A DNA stretch of 35,542 nucleotides, from IMG/VR virus record IMGVR_UViG_3300046538_000115, positions 1 through 35,542 of that record, one strand, 5' to 3'. Below, piece after piece: positions 15,922 through 23,856 of the stretch. Below the pieces are notes generated by a model, which searched no databases, was not told where the DNA came from, and saw only the letters and a list, made by a program, of their open reading frames with translations. Position 1 is the first letter of the stretch. Every line of letters begins with the position of its first letter. A program made the position numbers and the translations under genes. This DNA comes from a virus.

Positions 15922-16401
15922 TTATTGCTTGATGAGCTGGCGAACCGCCGACTCGTAGGGAATGTTTTTGTCAGCTGCCAAAGCATTTGCACGGTTGTGC
16001 AGGCTCAAGCGATCCGGATCGGTGTTCTTCTCGGCGAACTCCAGATCGACGCTGACGTTGATGTCGCCTTGACGGCCTTTGCTCGCCTGCTCGGCAAAGT
16101 CGATCCGTGCTGGCAGGTCGTCGAAGATCGCCTTGAGGCCTTCGATAACCGGCTTGCGCTCTTTACCTTCGCCAAACTCCAGTGGTTCATCTCCGGCTTC
16201 GGCGAAGTCCAGCGCAGCAATCAAGGCGGCGGTGTGTTTGGGCAGCAGCTTCCCGGTGCCGACCAGACTTTCAGCAAAAGCCAAGTTGCTGGAATGGCGT
16301 TGATCTGCTGCAGCCTTTCGCTGATCAGATTGGTGCTGTTCAAGTTGGGTTTTGAGACGTTTGTTTTCCGCCTCCAGGGCGGCCTGCTCCGTTGAGTTCA
16401 C
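15922..16401 (-). CDS. Internal-start scaffold protein (Mu gpZ-like), nested in protease gene
   Basis: A GTG at 16401 in the protease frame would give a 159-aa protein starting MNSTEQAALEAENK and containing only the coiled coil and scaffold part. GAGGAA at 16408-16413 lies six bases upstream, a good ribosome site inside the gene. Mu produces its scaffold Z from the 3' part of I in the same way. Existence of the product is inferred. Confidence 0.55.
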   Translation of the reverse strand: MNSTEQAALEAENKRLKTQLEQHQSDQRKAAADQRHSSNLAFAESLVGTGKLLPKHTAALIAALDFAEAGDEPLEFGEGKERKPVIEGLKAIFDDLPARIDFAEQASKGRQGDINVSVDLEFAEKNTDPDRLSLHNRANALAADKNIPYESAVRQLIKQ

Positions 16402-17031
16402 GGTGTGTTCCTCGGGGATGGTTTTGTGGGGTTGGGTGGGTTCGGTAAATGAGGGGCGGACATCTTCGCGAAGGGCTTCGGCGGCCAGGTTGTCCACGTC
16501 CCAGCCAGGCACAACCTGATCGGCCGCTTCCTGGCCGAACTGGCCAATGAGCCATTCGCGCAAGCGACGAAAGACACCGGCCGTGATGCTGTCACCGAAG
16601 TCGCCAAACTCGACGACACCTTCCTCGTCCTCTGCCAGTTCGATGGGGCGCAGGCCTTTCACTGACGGTGGCTGAGCGCCGAGAAAGCCGACATGACGCA
16701 GGTAGTACACGCCAGGCACCGGGTTGTTGGCGGCATCAGGGTGATAGAAGGAGGCGGAGATTTTTTTGAAGCTCTTTTTTGCGACCAGCTCCGCGAACGC
16801 CACATCGACTTCATGCGGTACTGCGAACAGGCCTTCAGCGGCTACCGAAAGTGACTTGACCCATCCAGCAGCCGGGGCATCGTGCTTGGGATGACCAATG
16901 ACCAGGGGGGCTTCGTGCAAGGTTGGATCGTAGGCGAGCACGGTGGCGGCCAAATCAGACTCGCCAAAAGAGATGCTGGCGCCACTCATGGTGACGTGCG
17001 TGCCAGGCTTAAAAATGTGGAGTGGCTTCAT
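15922..17031 (-). CDS. I: Head maturation protease with C-terminal scaffold (Mu gpI-like)
   Basis: 369-aa protease-scaffold precursor. The first 150 residues form the Mu I-type serine protease domain (PLVIGHPKHDAPAAGWVKSL, then KKSFKKISASFY and FLGAQPPSVKGL). Residues about 215-260 form a charged coiled coil, and the remainder is the scaffold. An internal GTG at 16401 preceded by GAGGAA could give the scaffold alone, as Mu makes I and Z from nested frames. It is the first gene of its block, 60 bases from late element C; a 10-bp inverted repeat abuts its ATG and no strong ribosome site is seen. Confidence 0.9.
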   Translation of the reverse strand: MKPLHIFKPGTHVTMSGASISFGESDLAATVLAYDPTLHEAPLVIGHPKHDAPAAGWVKSLSVAAEGLFAVPHEVDVAFAELVAKKSFKKISASFYHPDAANNPVPGVYYLRHVGFLGAQPPSVKGLRPIELAEDEEGVVEFGDFGDSITAGVFRRLREWLIGQFGQEAADQVVPGWDVDNLAAEALREDVRPSFTEPTQPHKTIPEEHTVNSTEQAALEAENKRLKTQLEQHQSDQRKAAADQRHSSNLAFAESLVGTGKLLPKHTAALIAALDFAEAGDEPLEFGEGKERKPVIEGLKAIFDDLPARIDFAEQASKGRQGDINVSVDLEFAEKNTDPDRLSLHNRANALAADKNIPYESAVRQLIKQ

Positions 17032-17032
17032 G

Positions 17033-17068
17033 GTCTGTGCGCTTCAGTTGAAGGTGATGCGCACAGAC
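17033..17068 (-). promoter_or_regulatory. 10-bp inverted repeat abutting protease start
   Basis: GTCTGTGCGC (17033-17042) and GCGCACAGAC (17059-17068) are perfect inverted repeats with a 16-nt loop. The near arm ends one base from the ATG at 17031, and no clear Shine-Dalgarno lies outside it. It could control translation of the protease or stabilise the 5' end of the capsid transcript. Bases 17112-17266, the rest of the 235-nt gap, also contain a small GGGTGC/GCACCC hairpin at 17137-17153 and no gene I can support. Confidence 0.5.
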
Positions 17069-17090
17069 TGAGCCAATGAGCGGCCCAAGC

Positions 17091-17111
17091 CTTTTAATCG
17101 AGTTTAAAGAG
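17091..17111 (-). promoter_or_regulatory. Late element C
   Basis: Third identical 21-bp element, in the 235-nt gap between the virion morphogenesis gene G and the protease gene. Mu places its late promoter PI at this same boundary, upstream of gene I, which supports a promoter role. Confidence 0.72.
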
Positions 17112-17266
17112 TGGCGCGACGGTGATGATGCGGCCAGGGTGCAATTGGCACCCGCACAGTGGGATGGGAGTAAGGCGACAGGGCTTTATAAAACGTTTAC
17201 GGCGTTATTCGCCTATACGGCTCGATGAACCGGGGCCGCATGAGCGCTCAGGCGCTTCTGAGGGCC

Positions 17267-17743
17267 TTACAGGCGAGCGGCTTTTTCCAGGTGATTCATG
17301 GCCAGATCCAAGATGGCTTCTTCTGCCTCGGGCTGCAGCTCGCCCTCGGCGTCCATCGGCAAGTATGGGCGACCTGGAATATCGCCCCACAGATGGGGGA
17401 AGTCCGACTTGGTGCCACCGAACTGCATCATGGCGGCATAGGGTTTGTTGCTGCCAACCAACGCCGAGCTGTCGGTCGCTTGCGTCGTGATCGAGGCGGC
17501 CAGGCCTGCAGAACTGACCTGCAGCATCTGCCCTGGCCAGTTACCGTTTTTCTCACGGCGTGCAGTGGTGACATCGGAAAGATCCTCCCACTCGGGGCGA
17601 CCTTCCTCGCCGAAGTTTTCCTCGGTCTGGCTGGCCAGCTCGGCAGCGATGCCACGCATCAGCGGTGCAAGCTCGCCCACGGCCCACTCAATTTTGCGCA
17701 GGGTGGCCTGCACACGCTGGTGATCCAGTTCGACGGTGAACAT
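17267..17743 (-). CDS. G: Virion morphogenesis protein G (Mu gpG-like)
   Basis: 158-aa protein of the phage virion morphogenesis family (Mu G, P2 S-like). The N-terminal VELDHQRVQATLRKIE, the RPEWEDLSDVT segment and RPYLPMDAEGEL near the end are characteristic. Mu G is needed for head/tail completion. It lies ten bases after the F-like minor head gene and is the last gene of block 1. Confidence 0.85.
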   Translation of the reverse strand: MFTVELDHQRVQATLRKIEWAVGELAPLMRGIAAELASQTEENFGEEGRPEWEDLSDVTTARREKNGNWPGQMLQVSSAGLAASITTQATDSSALVGSNKPYAAMMQFGGTKSDFPHLWGDIPGRPYLPMDAEGELQPEAEEAILDLAMNHLEKAARL

Positions 17744-17753
17744 TTAAAACCTC

Positions 17754-18584
17754 CTAGGCGGCTGCCTGTTTGCGTTTGAGCATGTCGGCCAAGCCAGTAC
17801 CTGGTGCGTTGTTGAATCCAGGGTCGGTGCGGAACGTGATGGCCTTGCCTGCTGCATCGGTGGTGCGGATGCCGGTAACTGGTGCAGTGCGGATCTCGCC
17901 GGTACGTTTGTCGATTCCGGTTTCCACGGTCTCGGTGAACATACGACCTTCGCTCGACACGACCTTCAAGCCTCGGCGTTTCACGGCGGCTTCGCTCAGT
18001 GCGACAACACGGCAACGGCAGTTGAACCCATTGGGTGGGAAGATCGCCGACCAGATCGGATCGTCATGGCGGAACACTTGCCCATGCAGCGCCCGGTGAC
18101 TCGGCCGGGTCTTGCCGTCCAGGATGGCCACGTACATCCAGTACGGGTGCGTCTCGGTGGTTTGCTCCATCTCGGCCTTGCGGCCAGCCATGTAGGCGCT
18201 CTGCAGGTTGGTCTGATAGATCGTCTTGAGACGGCGCGGACTGCCCAACTGGACCAACTCACCGACACCTTCACTGTCGACAATGACCTGCTGTCCCCAC
18301 CAGCCTTGAGACTCCAGCACCGGCTGTATATCCGCGATGAACTGTTTGAGGGTCTGGCCTTCCTGCAGTGCAGTTTCCAATGCGCCACGAATGTCCGACA
18401 GCAGATCGAGGCGCATGGCCTTGGCCACGGTGAAGGACTGGTCGTGCGCCTTGTCGAGCATTTCCTGCCAGTTCCAGGTGATCGCATAGCCCTTGGATTT
18501 CAGGTAGGCCACGGCATTTTTCGGCTCCATGCCGAATATGGCCTTGAGGTCGGCCGGGTTTGGAGTCTTCGTTGAGGTCGCCAT
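17754..18584 (-). CDS. F: Minor head protein F (Mu gp30, SPP1 gp7-like)
   Basis: 276-aa phage Mu F-like head morphogenesis protein. The conserved core is NLQSAYMAGRKAEM (about 125-138), HPYWMYVAILDGKTRPSH (about 145-162) and FPPNGFNCRCRVVALSE (about 184-200), the last including the cysteine pair typical of the family. It associates with the portal inside the head. The ATG overlaps the portal stop. It is shorter than Mu F and has no extra C-terminal toxin-like domain. Confidence 0.92.
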   Translation of the reverse strand: MATSTKTPNPADLKAIFGMEPKNAVAYLKSKGYAITWNWQEMLDKAHDQSFTVAKAMRLDLLSDIRGALETALQEGQTLKQFIADIQPVLESQGWWGQQVIVDSEGVGELVQLGSPRRLKTIYQTNLQSAYMAGRKAEMEQTTETHPYWMYVAILDGKTRPSHRALHGQVFRHDDPIWSAIFPPNGFNCRCRVVALSEAAVKRRGLKVVSSEGRMFTETVETGIDKRTGEIRTAPVTGIRTTDAAGKAITFRTDPGFNNAPGTGLADMLKRKQAAA

Positions 18585-20077
18585 CAGTCTTCCCGATCCG
18601 CATTGGCATTCAGGCGGCCCCAGATGTTGGCCATGAACAGCAGTCGCGTGAGGTTCTCCTGCAGCGCCTGGTCATCCATCGTCGGGTACGCTTCGGCCAG
18701 CAGGCCGAGCGCCTCGGAGTCAGTGCGAGCGCGCAACAGGGCGTCGATCAGAGAAGCAATGGCCTGTTCGCTCTGCTCCTGGAGCAGCTCAGCAGGAAGG
18801 CTGTTGATGGCTTGGTCCAACGCTACCTGGTCGAGAATCGGCTTCAGGGTCGATTCGGCAAACTCAGACGATTCAGCCGGCGCCGGGGTCTCTTCCAGAT
18901 CACCCTCCTGCAGGTTGTAAGTGCGCATCCAGTATTGGTTGGTGAGTTTCACCCCGGAGTCAGTCAACGACTTGTCGCGGTCGGCCTGGGTCTTATCGAT
19001 CTCTTCCTGTTCCCACAGCTCGTACACCGGGGCGGCAACGTTCTCGCCGAAGTTCAGATCGACTACACGGCGAATAATCGCGTTCATGGTCGCGACGACA
19101 ATGCCCTTGTCGCCATCGCGGATGTCTTTGACCACCTCCAGACCTGCAGTTGCGCTGGCCCGGTTGCTGTTGGACTCGGTGGTTTGGTTCTGTCCCAACA
19201 GCCCGACGTTGATTTCACTGCGGCAGTAGACCAGCAGCTCACGGTAGACCTCGGCGCTGCCGGCCTTGCCAGCGGCTTCGATGATGTCAACACTGGAGTC
19301 ATTCGGGATGGCGGCAACTGCGTCCTGGACCATCGCCTCAAGGCTGTCGAGTAACAGATCGGTTTCACCCGTGCTGGCACCACGGGGGTGTTTGCCAATC
19401 ACCCAGGGCGAACCGTACTTTTCGGTGAACTGGACCCAGAACTTCAGACCACCCTTCATGAAGATCACCGGCCAGAAGCACATGGACAAGTCAGCGAAGC
19501 CATACGGGTTGTTGTAGGTCGCATCCTGGCGGGCCACGACAAAGCGTTGCGGATCGCACAGCTCACCAGTCAACCCAGCATCGCGTGCACGGAAACGCAG
19601 GTTGTTCTCCTGGTCGTAGAGGAACCACTCGGCCGGTTTGCCCAGCAGATCCTCGGGGACAATATTCAACCCGACAGGACGCCACATCAATTCAATGGGC
19701 TGAAACCCGTATAACGGCGCGTCCAACATCTCGCGAATGATCCGGTCGAGATCGAGGTCGGTCAGCCAGTCACGTACAAAACGCTCTACGCGAACGGGGG
19801 CGTTACCGCGTTTCAGGTCGCGCTCCAGGGCGAGTACCGAAGACTTGCGACGGCGGATGTTGCCGCCGACCAGGGCAGAGCTGCGCAGATCCCGATAGAC
19901 CGTGATGTCCTTGCCTTGAGCCTTGAGGATCGGGTCCGGGTTGGGCAGGTACATACCCAGCGCCTGGGCATCGAAGCTGCGCGCACGGCTGGCGATATGT
20001 TCGGTCAGCCCCTTGTGCCTCGGCTCGGCGAAGTTGACGAATTCCGTGGGTGAGACCCACACACCTTTCTTGTTCAT
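18584..20077 (-). CDS. Portal protein (Mu gp29, DUF935)
   Basis: 497-aa portal protein of the DUF935 family, forming the dodecameric DNA channel. Features are the GLTEHIASRARSFD start region, YGFQPIELMWRPVG (about 124-137), KFWVQFTEKYGSPWVIGKHPRG (about 212-233 split) and QTTESNSNRASATAG (about 290-304), all typical for gp29. Its start overlaps the large terminase stop by four bases. Length is close to Mu gp29. Confidence 0.93.
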   Translation of the reverse strand: MNKKGVWVSPTEFVNFAEPRHKGLTEHIASRARSFDAQALGMYLPNPDPILKAQGKDITVYRDLRSSALVGGNIRRRKSSVLALERDLKRGNAPVRVERFVRDWLTDLDLDRIIREMLDAPLYGFQPIELMWRPVGLNIVPEDLLGKPAEWFLYDQENNLRFRARDAGLTGELCDPQRFVVARQDATYNNPYGFADLSMCFWPVIFMKGGLKFWVQFTEKYGSPWVIGKHPRGASTGETDLLLDSLEAMVQDAVAAIPNDSSVDIIEAAGKAGSAEVYRELLVYCRSEINVGLLGQNQTTESNSNRASATAGLEVVKDIRDGDKGIVVATMNAIIRRVVDLNFGENVAAPVYELWEQEEIDKTQADRDKSLTDSGVKLTNQYWMRTYNLQEGDLEETPAPAESSEFAESTLKPILDQVALDQAINSLPAELLQEQSEQAIASLIDALLRARTDSEALGLLAEAYPTMDDQALQENLTRLLFMANIWGRLNANADRED

Positions 20078-21693
20078 GCGTACCCCTGGGTGATGCGAGT
20101 GCCCTGACGTGGGCGACGGGATTTGACTGAGACCGGACCTGCAGCACTCTCCAGTGTTGCGAAGTTGGCCAGTGAGCCGGCACCAGCAAAGTCGCCGTGA
20201 CGGTAGAGTTCGGGGTCTTTAAGGTCTTGTGAGCGCGCTTTCATGATCATCGGAATGCCCTCGACCGTTTCAATCGAGCGCACGTCCTGCTGCAGAGAGT
20301 CATCCTTGGGCAGCGTGATAGTGCCGTCTTCAAAGAGCTGGATGAACTTCGGCATCCAGGCGCCATACCAAGCACGGCTGAGTTTCACCTGCAGGATGCG
20401 GTCATGACCGAACTCATCGGCAGCTTCTTCGGCCAGGGTTTCACCACTACCAGTGGCGTCCAGGGCTGCGCTGGCAAAGCGTGGCAGTCGACGCAGGATG
20501 TAGAACAGGATCTGTTTCTGTTGGCGGTACGGCACTTTGTGCATCTCCACCACAAACGGCACGTCACGGTGCCGTGCCTGGTCTACTGACATCGGGCAGA
20601 TGATCGAGAAGTCACGGTGACGGGCATAGTCCATACCCAGGTAATGCCGCAGCTCAGGCGTCAGCGCCTGCACCAGTGGCGCGAGATAGCGCTCAATCCA
20701 GTCCTCGACATACGCTTCCCGGCGGGCAAGGGACTGCAGCGTAAAATCATCGTCCAGCGCCAGGCGCAACACAGTACGGCCGGCGCGCATGGCGTCTTCG
20801 ATCCATACACCAGGAATACACACACCGTTGCCGTCGCGTGGGATTGCGTCCAGCTCTTCATGCATCTGCGCTTTGCGTGGGCCGTAGGCGTTGCGAATCT
20901 GCTTGTACCAGGCTTCCTTGCCTTCAACGGTGGCGACTTCCCCAGTCATCATGCACTTGCGCTCATACAACCCATTGGCAACGGCATCATCGAAGGTCGC
21001 CTTGTAGACCTCTGCCGTATCACCATAGCGGCCTTCACGGATGTCGTTGACCATCTGGTTGAAGGGGTTGCTCTTGCCGTTATGGCTACTGATGACGACG
21101 ATCCGGCCGCCCCAGATCAGCAAAGCGGTTGCGGCATCGAGCACGGCGGATACGTCACGGTGAAAGGCCGCTTCGTCGATGATCACCTTGCCCTGCAGAC
21201 CGCGCAGGTTGGCCGGGTTACTGGACAGTGCAACGATCTTGAAGCCCGAGGCGTAACGAATGCGGTAGGCATTGATCTGGCGGGTATTACCCGATTCGTC
21301 CTGGTCCTCAAACAAGAACTCTTCGATTTCGCTGACACCCGAAGCCTGAGCCTCGGCCATCACCCGGCTGAACTTGGCGCAGTAGCCGATGAACTCCAGG
21401 CCTTTTTCCTTGGTGTCACCGACATAGAACACGTCCATGCCGCCAGAGGCCTTGCGTGACGCCGCGGTGATCACCGAGTCCAGGGCCTCGGCGAAAGTGA
21501 TGCCGGTCCGACGACCTTTTTCACAAAGTTTGATTTGTGCCTGAATGCTCAACCAGTCGGCCTGGTGAGCCATGAGGATGCCATCGGCAATCGGGTTGTA
21601 GTCGCTGGGGATCTGTTTGACGCTCGGCGGTAAATCGTCCCATTCAACGACGCGCAACGTACTCGATGATGGCTTGACCGCTGGAGCACTCAT
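20074..21693 (-). CDS. Terminase large subunit (Mu gp28-like)
   Basis: 539-aa packaging motor. The ATPase has a Walker A-like loop GRRTGIT (residues 60-66) and Walker B VIIDEAAF with D173 and E174. A nuclease domain begins around GMDYARHRDFSI (about 354-365) with the expected first aspartate, and ALDATGSGETLAEE follows. Mu-type large terminases package headful from the integrated phage, carrying flanking host DNA. The gene overlaps both the DUF3486 small terminase gene and the portal gene. Confidence 0.94.
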   Translation of the reverse strand: MSAPAVKPSSSTLRVVEWDDLPPSVKQIPSDYNPIADGILMAHQADWLSIQAQIKLCEKGRRTGITFAEALDSVITAASRKASGGMDVFYVGDTKEKGLEFIGYCAKFSRVMAEAQASGVSEIEEFLFEDQDESGNTRQINAYRIRYASGFKIVALSSNPANLRGLQGKVIIDEAAFHRDVSAVLDAATALLIWGGRIVVISSHNGKSNPFNQMVNDIREGRYGDTAEVYKATFDDAVANGLYERKCMMTGEVATVEGKEAWYKQIRNAYGPRKAQMHEELDAIPRDGNGVCIPGVWIEDAMRAGRTVLRLALDDDFTLQSLARREAYVEDWIERYLAPLVQALTPELRHYLGMDYARHRDFSIICPMSVDQARHRDVPFVVEMHKVPYRQQKQILFYILRRLPRFASAALDATGSGETLAEEAADEFGHDRILQVKLSRAWYGAWMPKFIQLFEDGTITLPKDDSLQQDVRSIETVEGIPMIMKARSQDLKDPELYRHGDFAGAGSLANFATLESAAGPVSVKSRRPRQGTRITQGYA

Positions 21694-22238
21694 TTGACAC
21701 CCAGGAATTTCTGACGCCAGAACAGGGCCTGCTCTTCGCTGATCCCTCCGGTCTGTACGGTCTTGGCCAACTCAGCGTCTTGCTCCTGGAGCAGGCGATC
21801 ACGAGCAGCTTTCTCGATGGCCTGGCGCTCTTTGATGCTCAGGGTCCGGGCCTGCATCGTGTTCTTCGCTGCCCGCGCCAACTCGGCCACCTCCTTGGTG
21901 GTGACATCATCCTTTTCATGGGCACCCATCGCAGCCTGGTACGCCAGGGTCGAGATGGCCTCGACCAGCAAAGCGCCAGTCTTGTCGGACGCATCTTCAC
22001 CGAATGCACCAACGAAGGCTTCCGCCTGCTCGCGGTGTTGGCGGGTTTTCTCGGTCAGCAAATCGAAACCTTGCTTGAAGCGCCCCAGGGCGCTGCGGCT
22101 GGGAGATTTCTCGTTGGGAAAGCGCGACTGGATATCGGCCAGCATGTCATCCAGCGTCATGCGATCTTCACGCAGTAGCTTCTGGATGTACGCCTTGACC
22201 ATCGGCGGAAGACGATTGATGGATGACTTGCCTGCCAT
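21690..22238 (-). CDS. Terminase small subunit (Mu gp27, DUF3486)
   Basis: 182-aa DUF3486 protein. It starts GKSSINRLPPMVKAYIQKLL and continues with a helix-turn-helix-like part around SRSALGRFKQGFD, the pattern of Mu gp27, which functions as the DNA-recognition terminase subunit. The second half is a long charged helix. It immediately precedes the large terminase gene. Confidence 0.88.
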   Translation of the reverse strand: MAGKSSINRLPPMVKAYIQKLLREDRMTLDDMLADIQSRFPNEKSPSRSALGRFKQGFDLLTEKTRQHREQAEAFVGAFGEDASDKTGALLVEAISTLAYQAAMGAHEKDDVTTKEVAELARAAKNTMQARTLSIKERQAIEKAARDRLLQEQDAELAKTVQTGGISEEQALFWRQKFLGVK

Positions 22239-22240
22239 GG

Positions 22241-22534
22241 TTATGCCCCCGGCCGTTTGATGCCAGGGACGCGGGCGCGTCCTGCAGCGATGTCCTGACC
22301 ACGTTCGGTCAGCGTGGCCACCAGCACCGGTCCGACATCGGCAACAGTCAAAGCGCCTTGCTCGGCCAGCCAGTGCATCTCGGTTTTCACCTGGTCACGG
22401 CTGAGGGTGTGGCCGTAGTTGTCCAGGGCCATTGCCAGCACTGAGCTGTTGGCGCGGTAGCCGGTCGTCTCGGCCAGCAGGCGCAGAATCACCAGGCGGT
22501 AATCCTGGCGCAGAAAGTCGGCGAATTGGGTCAT
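22241..22534 (-). CDS. Mu gp26-like protein (winged-helix type)
   Basis: 97-aa protein at the Mu gp26 position. The sequence LVILRLLAETTGYRANSSVLAMALDNYG followed by LSRDQVKTEMHWLAEQGALTV (residues 14-65, read in pieces) looks like a small winged-helix domain. DNA binding is plausible but the function in packaging is not known to me. It overlaps the gp25-like gene by four bases. Confidence 0.85.
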   Translation of the reverse strand: MTQFADFLRQDYRLVILRLLAETTGYRANSSVLAMALDNYGHTLSRDQVKTEMHWLAEQGALTVADVGPVLVATLTERGQDIAAGRARVPGIKRPGA

Positions 22535-22836
22535 GTCTTTTCTCGCAGCAAGTAATCATTGATCCGGTCCAGCGAACGGGCCAAAGGGCCAAGCGCTTCC
22601 TTGACTCCCGACAGTTCGGCCCGTACCGCTTTCATGTCGCCCAGCAGATCGGTGACGGCGGTCTGGTCAGGTAAGTGCCGGACGTGTTCTTCCAGGGCAA
22701 CGATGCGAGTGCGCAGCTCAAGCAGTTCCTGGGCACTGGCGGCCTGGCGTTTGGTCATCCAGGTGTAGATGCTGAGTACCGTCAGCATCAGCCACTGAAC
22801 GGTTTGGAAGCCGAAGTTGAGTTCGTTCAAGTTCAT
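22531..22836 (-). CDS. Mu gp25-like membrane protein (DUF2730)
   Basis: 101-aa protein of the DUF2730 family with an N-terminal transmembrane segment (about 11-28, VQWLMLTVLSIYTWM) followed by a coiled coil (about 35-95) rich in leucine and glutamate. Topology suggests an inner-membrane anchored coiled coil; a function in Mu is not established. It overlaps the zinc-finger gene by four bases. Confidence 0.85.
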   Translation of the reverse strand: MNLNELNFGFQTVQWLMLTVLSIYTWMTKRQAASAQELLELRTRIVALEEHVRHLPDQTAVTDLLGDMKAVRAELSGVKEALGPLARSLDRINDYLLREKT

Positions 22837-23051
22837 TCAAAACCCCGCGTAGCCAAGTGTTCCAAGGCGTCTATGCAATCAAAACAATGTTCGACACCAG
22901 GGTTGTCCTGGCGTTGATCTTCGGGAATGGCATCCCCGCATTCCTCGCAGCGGTAAACCGACTGACCGGAGCCACGTCGTAACTGGCTGTTGCGCACGCG
23001 CAATTGTGAATCGCTGATGTCGTCATCTGTAGCGGGTTCAGCTACATCCAT
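22833..23051 (-). CDS. TraR/DksA-type C4 zinc-finger protein
   Basis: 72-aa protein with a YRCEECGDAIPEDQR (33-47) and HCFDCID (54-60) pair of CxxC motifs, the TraR/DksA zinc finger. Short phage and plasmid members bind the RNA polymerase secondary channel and mimic DksA with ppGpp. The N-terminal helical arm is present but short. It sits directly after the spanin genes in the late operon, so it would be made late and might tune host or phage transcription. Confidence 0.9.
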   Translation of the reverse strand: MDVAEPATDDDISDSQLRVRNSQLRRGSGQSVYRCEECGDAIPEDQRQDNPGVEHCFDCIDALEHLATRGFE

Positions 23052-23359
23052 ATGCGGTCAGTCCTTTTCCTGGAGATCAAGCAAGGCATTGAGTTGGACG
23101 AGGATGGATCGAGACCACAGGCCGTAGTCCTGGGCGTGGGCAAGAATGTCGGCGGGAGTGACGCCGCTTTCCAGTAGTTCGGCGTCAGTGCCGGTGGCGG
23201 GCCAGGCCGCTTTTTCAGCAGCGGTGGCAGTGGTGCCTGGTCTTGGGGTGGGCACACCGAGGGCGGCGTTGAAGTCGCGCAGCCAGCCAGCAGTGAACAC
23301 ACAACGAGGGATAGGCTTAGCGACAGCGCCAGGCGCCGAAATGTATTGGGTCGTGACAT
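23042..23359 (-). CDS. Outer-membrane spanin subunit (Rz1-like lipoprotein)
   Basis: 105-aa lipoprotein encoded in another frame inside the Rz gene and extending 16 bases beyond it. An N-terminal signal (FRRLALSLSLSLVVCSLLAGC) has a lipobox LLAGC with the acylated cysteine around residue 25, followed by a proline-rich stretch (PLPPLLKKRPGPPP), as in Rz1. The nested frame is the classic spanin arrangement. I chose the ATG at 23359 because it starts the signal peptide; the frame is open further upstream. Confidence 0.85.
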   Translation of the reverse strand: MSRPNTFRRLALSLSLSLVVCSLLAGCATSTPPSVCPPQDQAPLPPLLKKRPGPPPALTPNYWKAASLPPTFLPTPRTTACGLDPSSSNSMPCLISRKRTDRIWM

Positions 23360-23657
23360 GAGGGATTCGCTCCTGGAGCTGGCGTTTTTCTTCGGCGTGC
23401 CGATCAAATGTGGCGAACAGCAAAGCTTCGGCTTCGTTAGCGCGGGCGACCTGCTGCAGCAACTGCAGACGGTTTTCCTTCTCGGCAATCCCGGCCTGTT
23501 CGGCGTGTGTGGTCTTGAGTGTCTGCAAGTTGGAGTTGCCCTGAGCTTCGGCGTAACGAAAGCCGAAGCCGTAGGAGATTGAGCCGGCAGCCGCTGCGCT
23601 GATCACGCAAGCCAGCCCGGCGACAAGGAGTCCTGTTGGCAACCGATCAAGCACCAT
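23058..23657 (-). CDS. Inner-membrane spanin subunit (Rz-like)
   Basis: 199-aa i-spanin. An N-terminal membrane anchor (about 8-30) is followed by a periplasmic coiled coil (about 38-95, ending EEKRQLQERIPHVTTQYI) and a less charged C-terminal part. With the Rz1-type lipoprotein nested in its 3' half it fuses inner and outer membrane during lysis. It overlaps the small membrane protein gene upstream by 11 bases. Confidence 0.88.
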   Translation of the reverse strand: MVLDRLPTGLLVAGLACVISAAAAGSISYGFGFRYAEAQGNSNLQTLKTTHAEQAGIAEKENRLQLLQQVARANEAEALLFATFDRHAEEKRQLQERIPHVTTQYISAPGAVAKPIPRCVFTAGWLRDFNAALGVPTPRPGTTATAAEKAAWPATGTDAELLESGVTPADILAHAQDYGLWSRSILVQLNALLDLQEKD

Positions 23658-23856
23658 GGCGCTGCCTCATATGGTTGCGAGACTTACGCGCACGGCGTTT
23701 GGCTGCTGCAATGCCGGTCTTGCCGTGGCGATAAGGGGGCATGACGGCGGACCTGATCCAGGTTCCAGCGGCAGTGCTTGGAGTGGGCCAGCGACAAACA
23801 CCCGCCAGACCCGCCAACAATGCCGCGAAGGCTCTACCGAACAGGTTCAGTCTCAT
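23647..23856 (-). CDS. Small basic lysis-cassette protein, unknown
   Basis: 69-aa protein with a hydrophobic N-terminus (NLFGRAFAALLAGLAGVC, 4-21) and a strongly basic C-terminus (RRARKSRNHMRQRH). It lies between the holin-like gene and Rz with overlaps on both sides and has GGAGG upstream of the ATG. The single hydrophobic segment could be a signal or an antiholin/holin-type anchor. I do not recognise a named family. Confidence 0.62.
   Translation of the reverse strand: MRLNLFGRAFAALLAGLAGVCRWPTPSTAAGTWIRSAVMPPYRHGKTGIAAAKRRARKSRNHMRQRHGA

Noticed and set aside
14944-16395. A 483-codon plus-strand open frame across the capsid genes
   Set aside because: It lies antisense to the well supported capsid and protease genes, and its translation is rich in histidine, glutamine and arginine without any domain; it is a reverse-strand shadow of GC-rich coding sequence.
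18560-19354. A 264-codon plus-strand frame opposite the portal gene
   Set aside because: Antisense to the portal gene; no recognisable domain.
20617-21459. A 280-codon plus-strand frame opposite the large terminase
   Set aside because: Antisense to clear terminase motifs, with no ribosome site and shadow-like composition.
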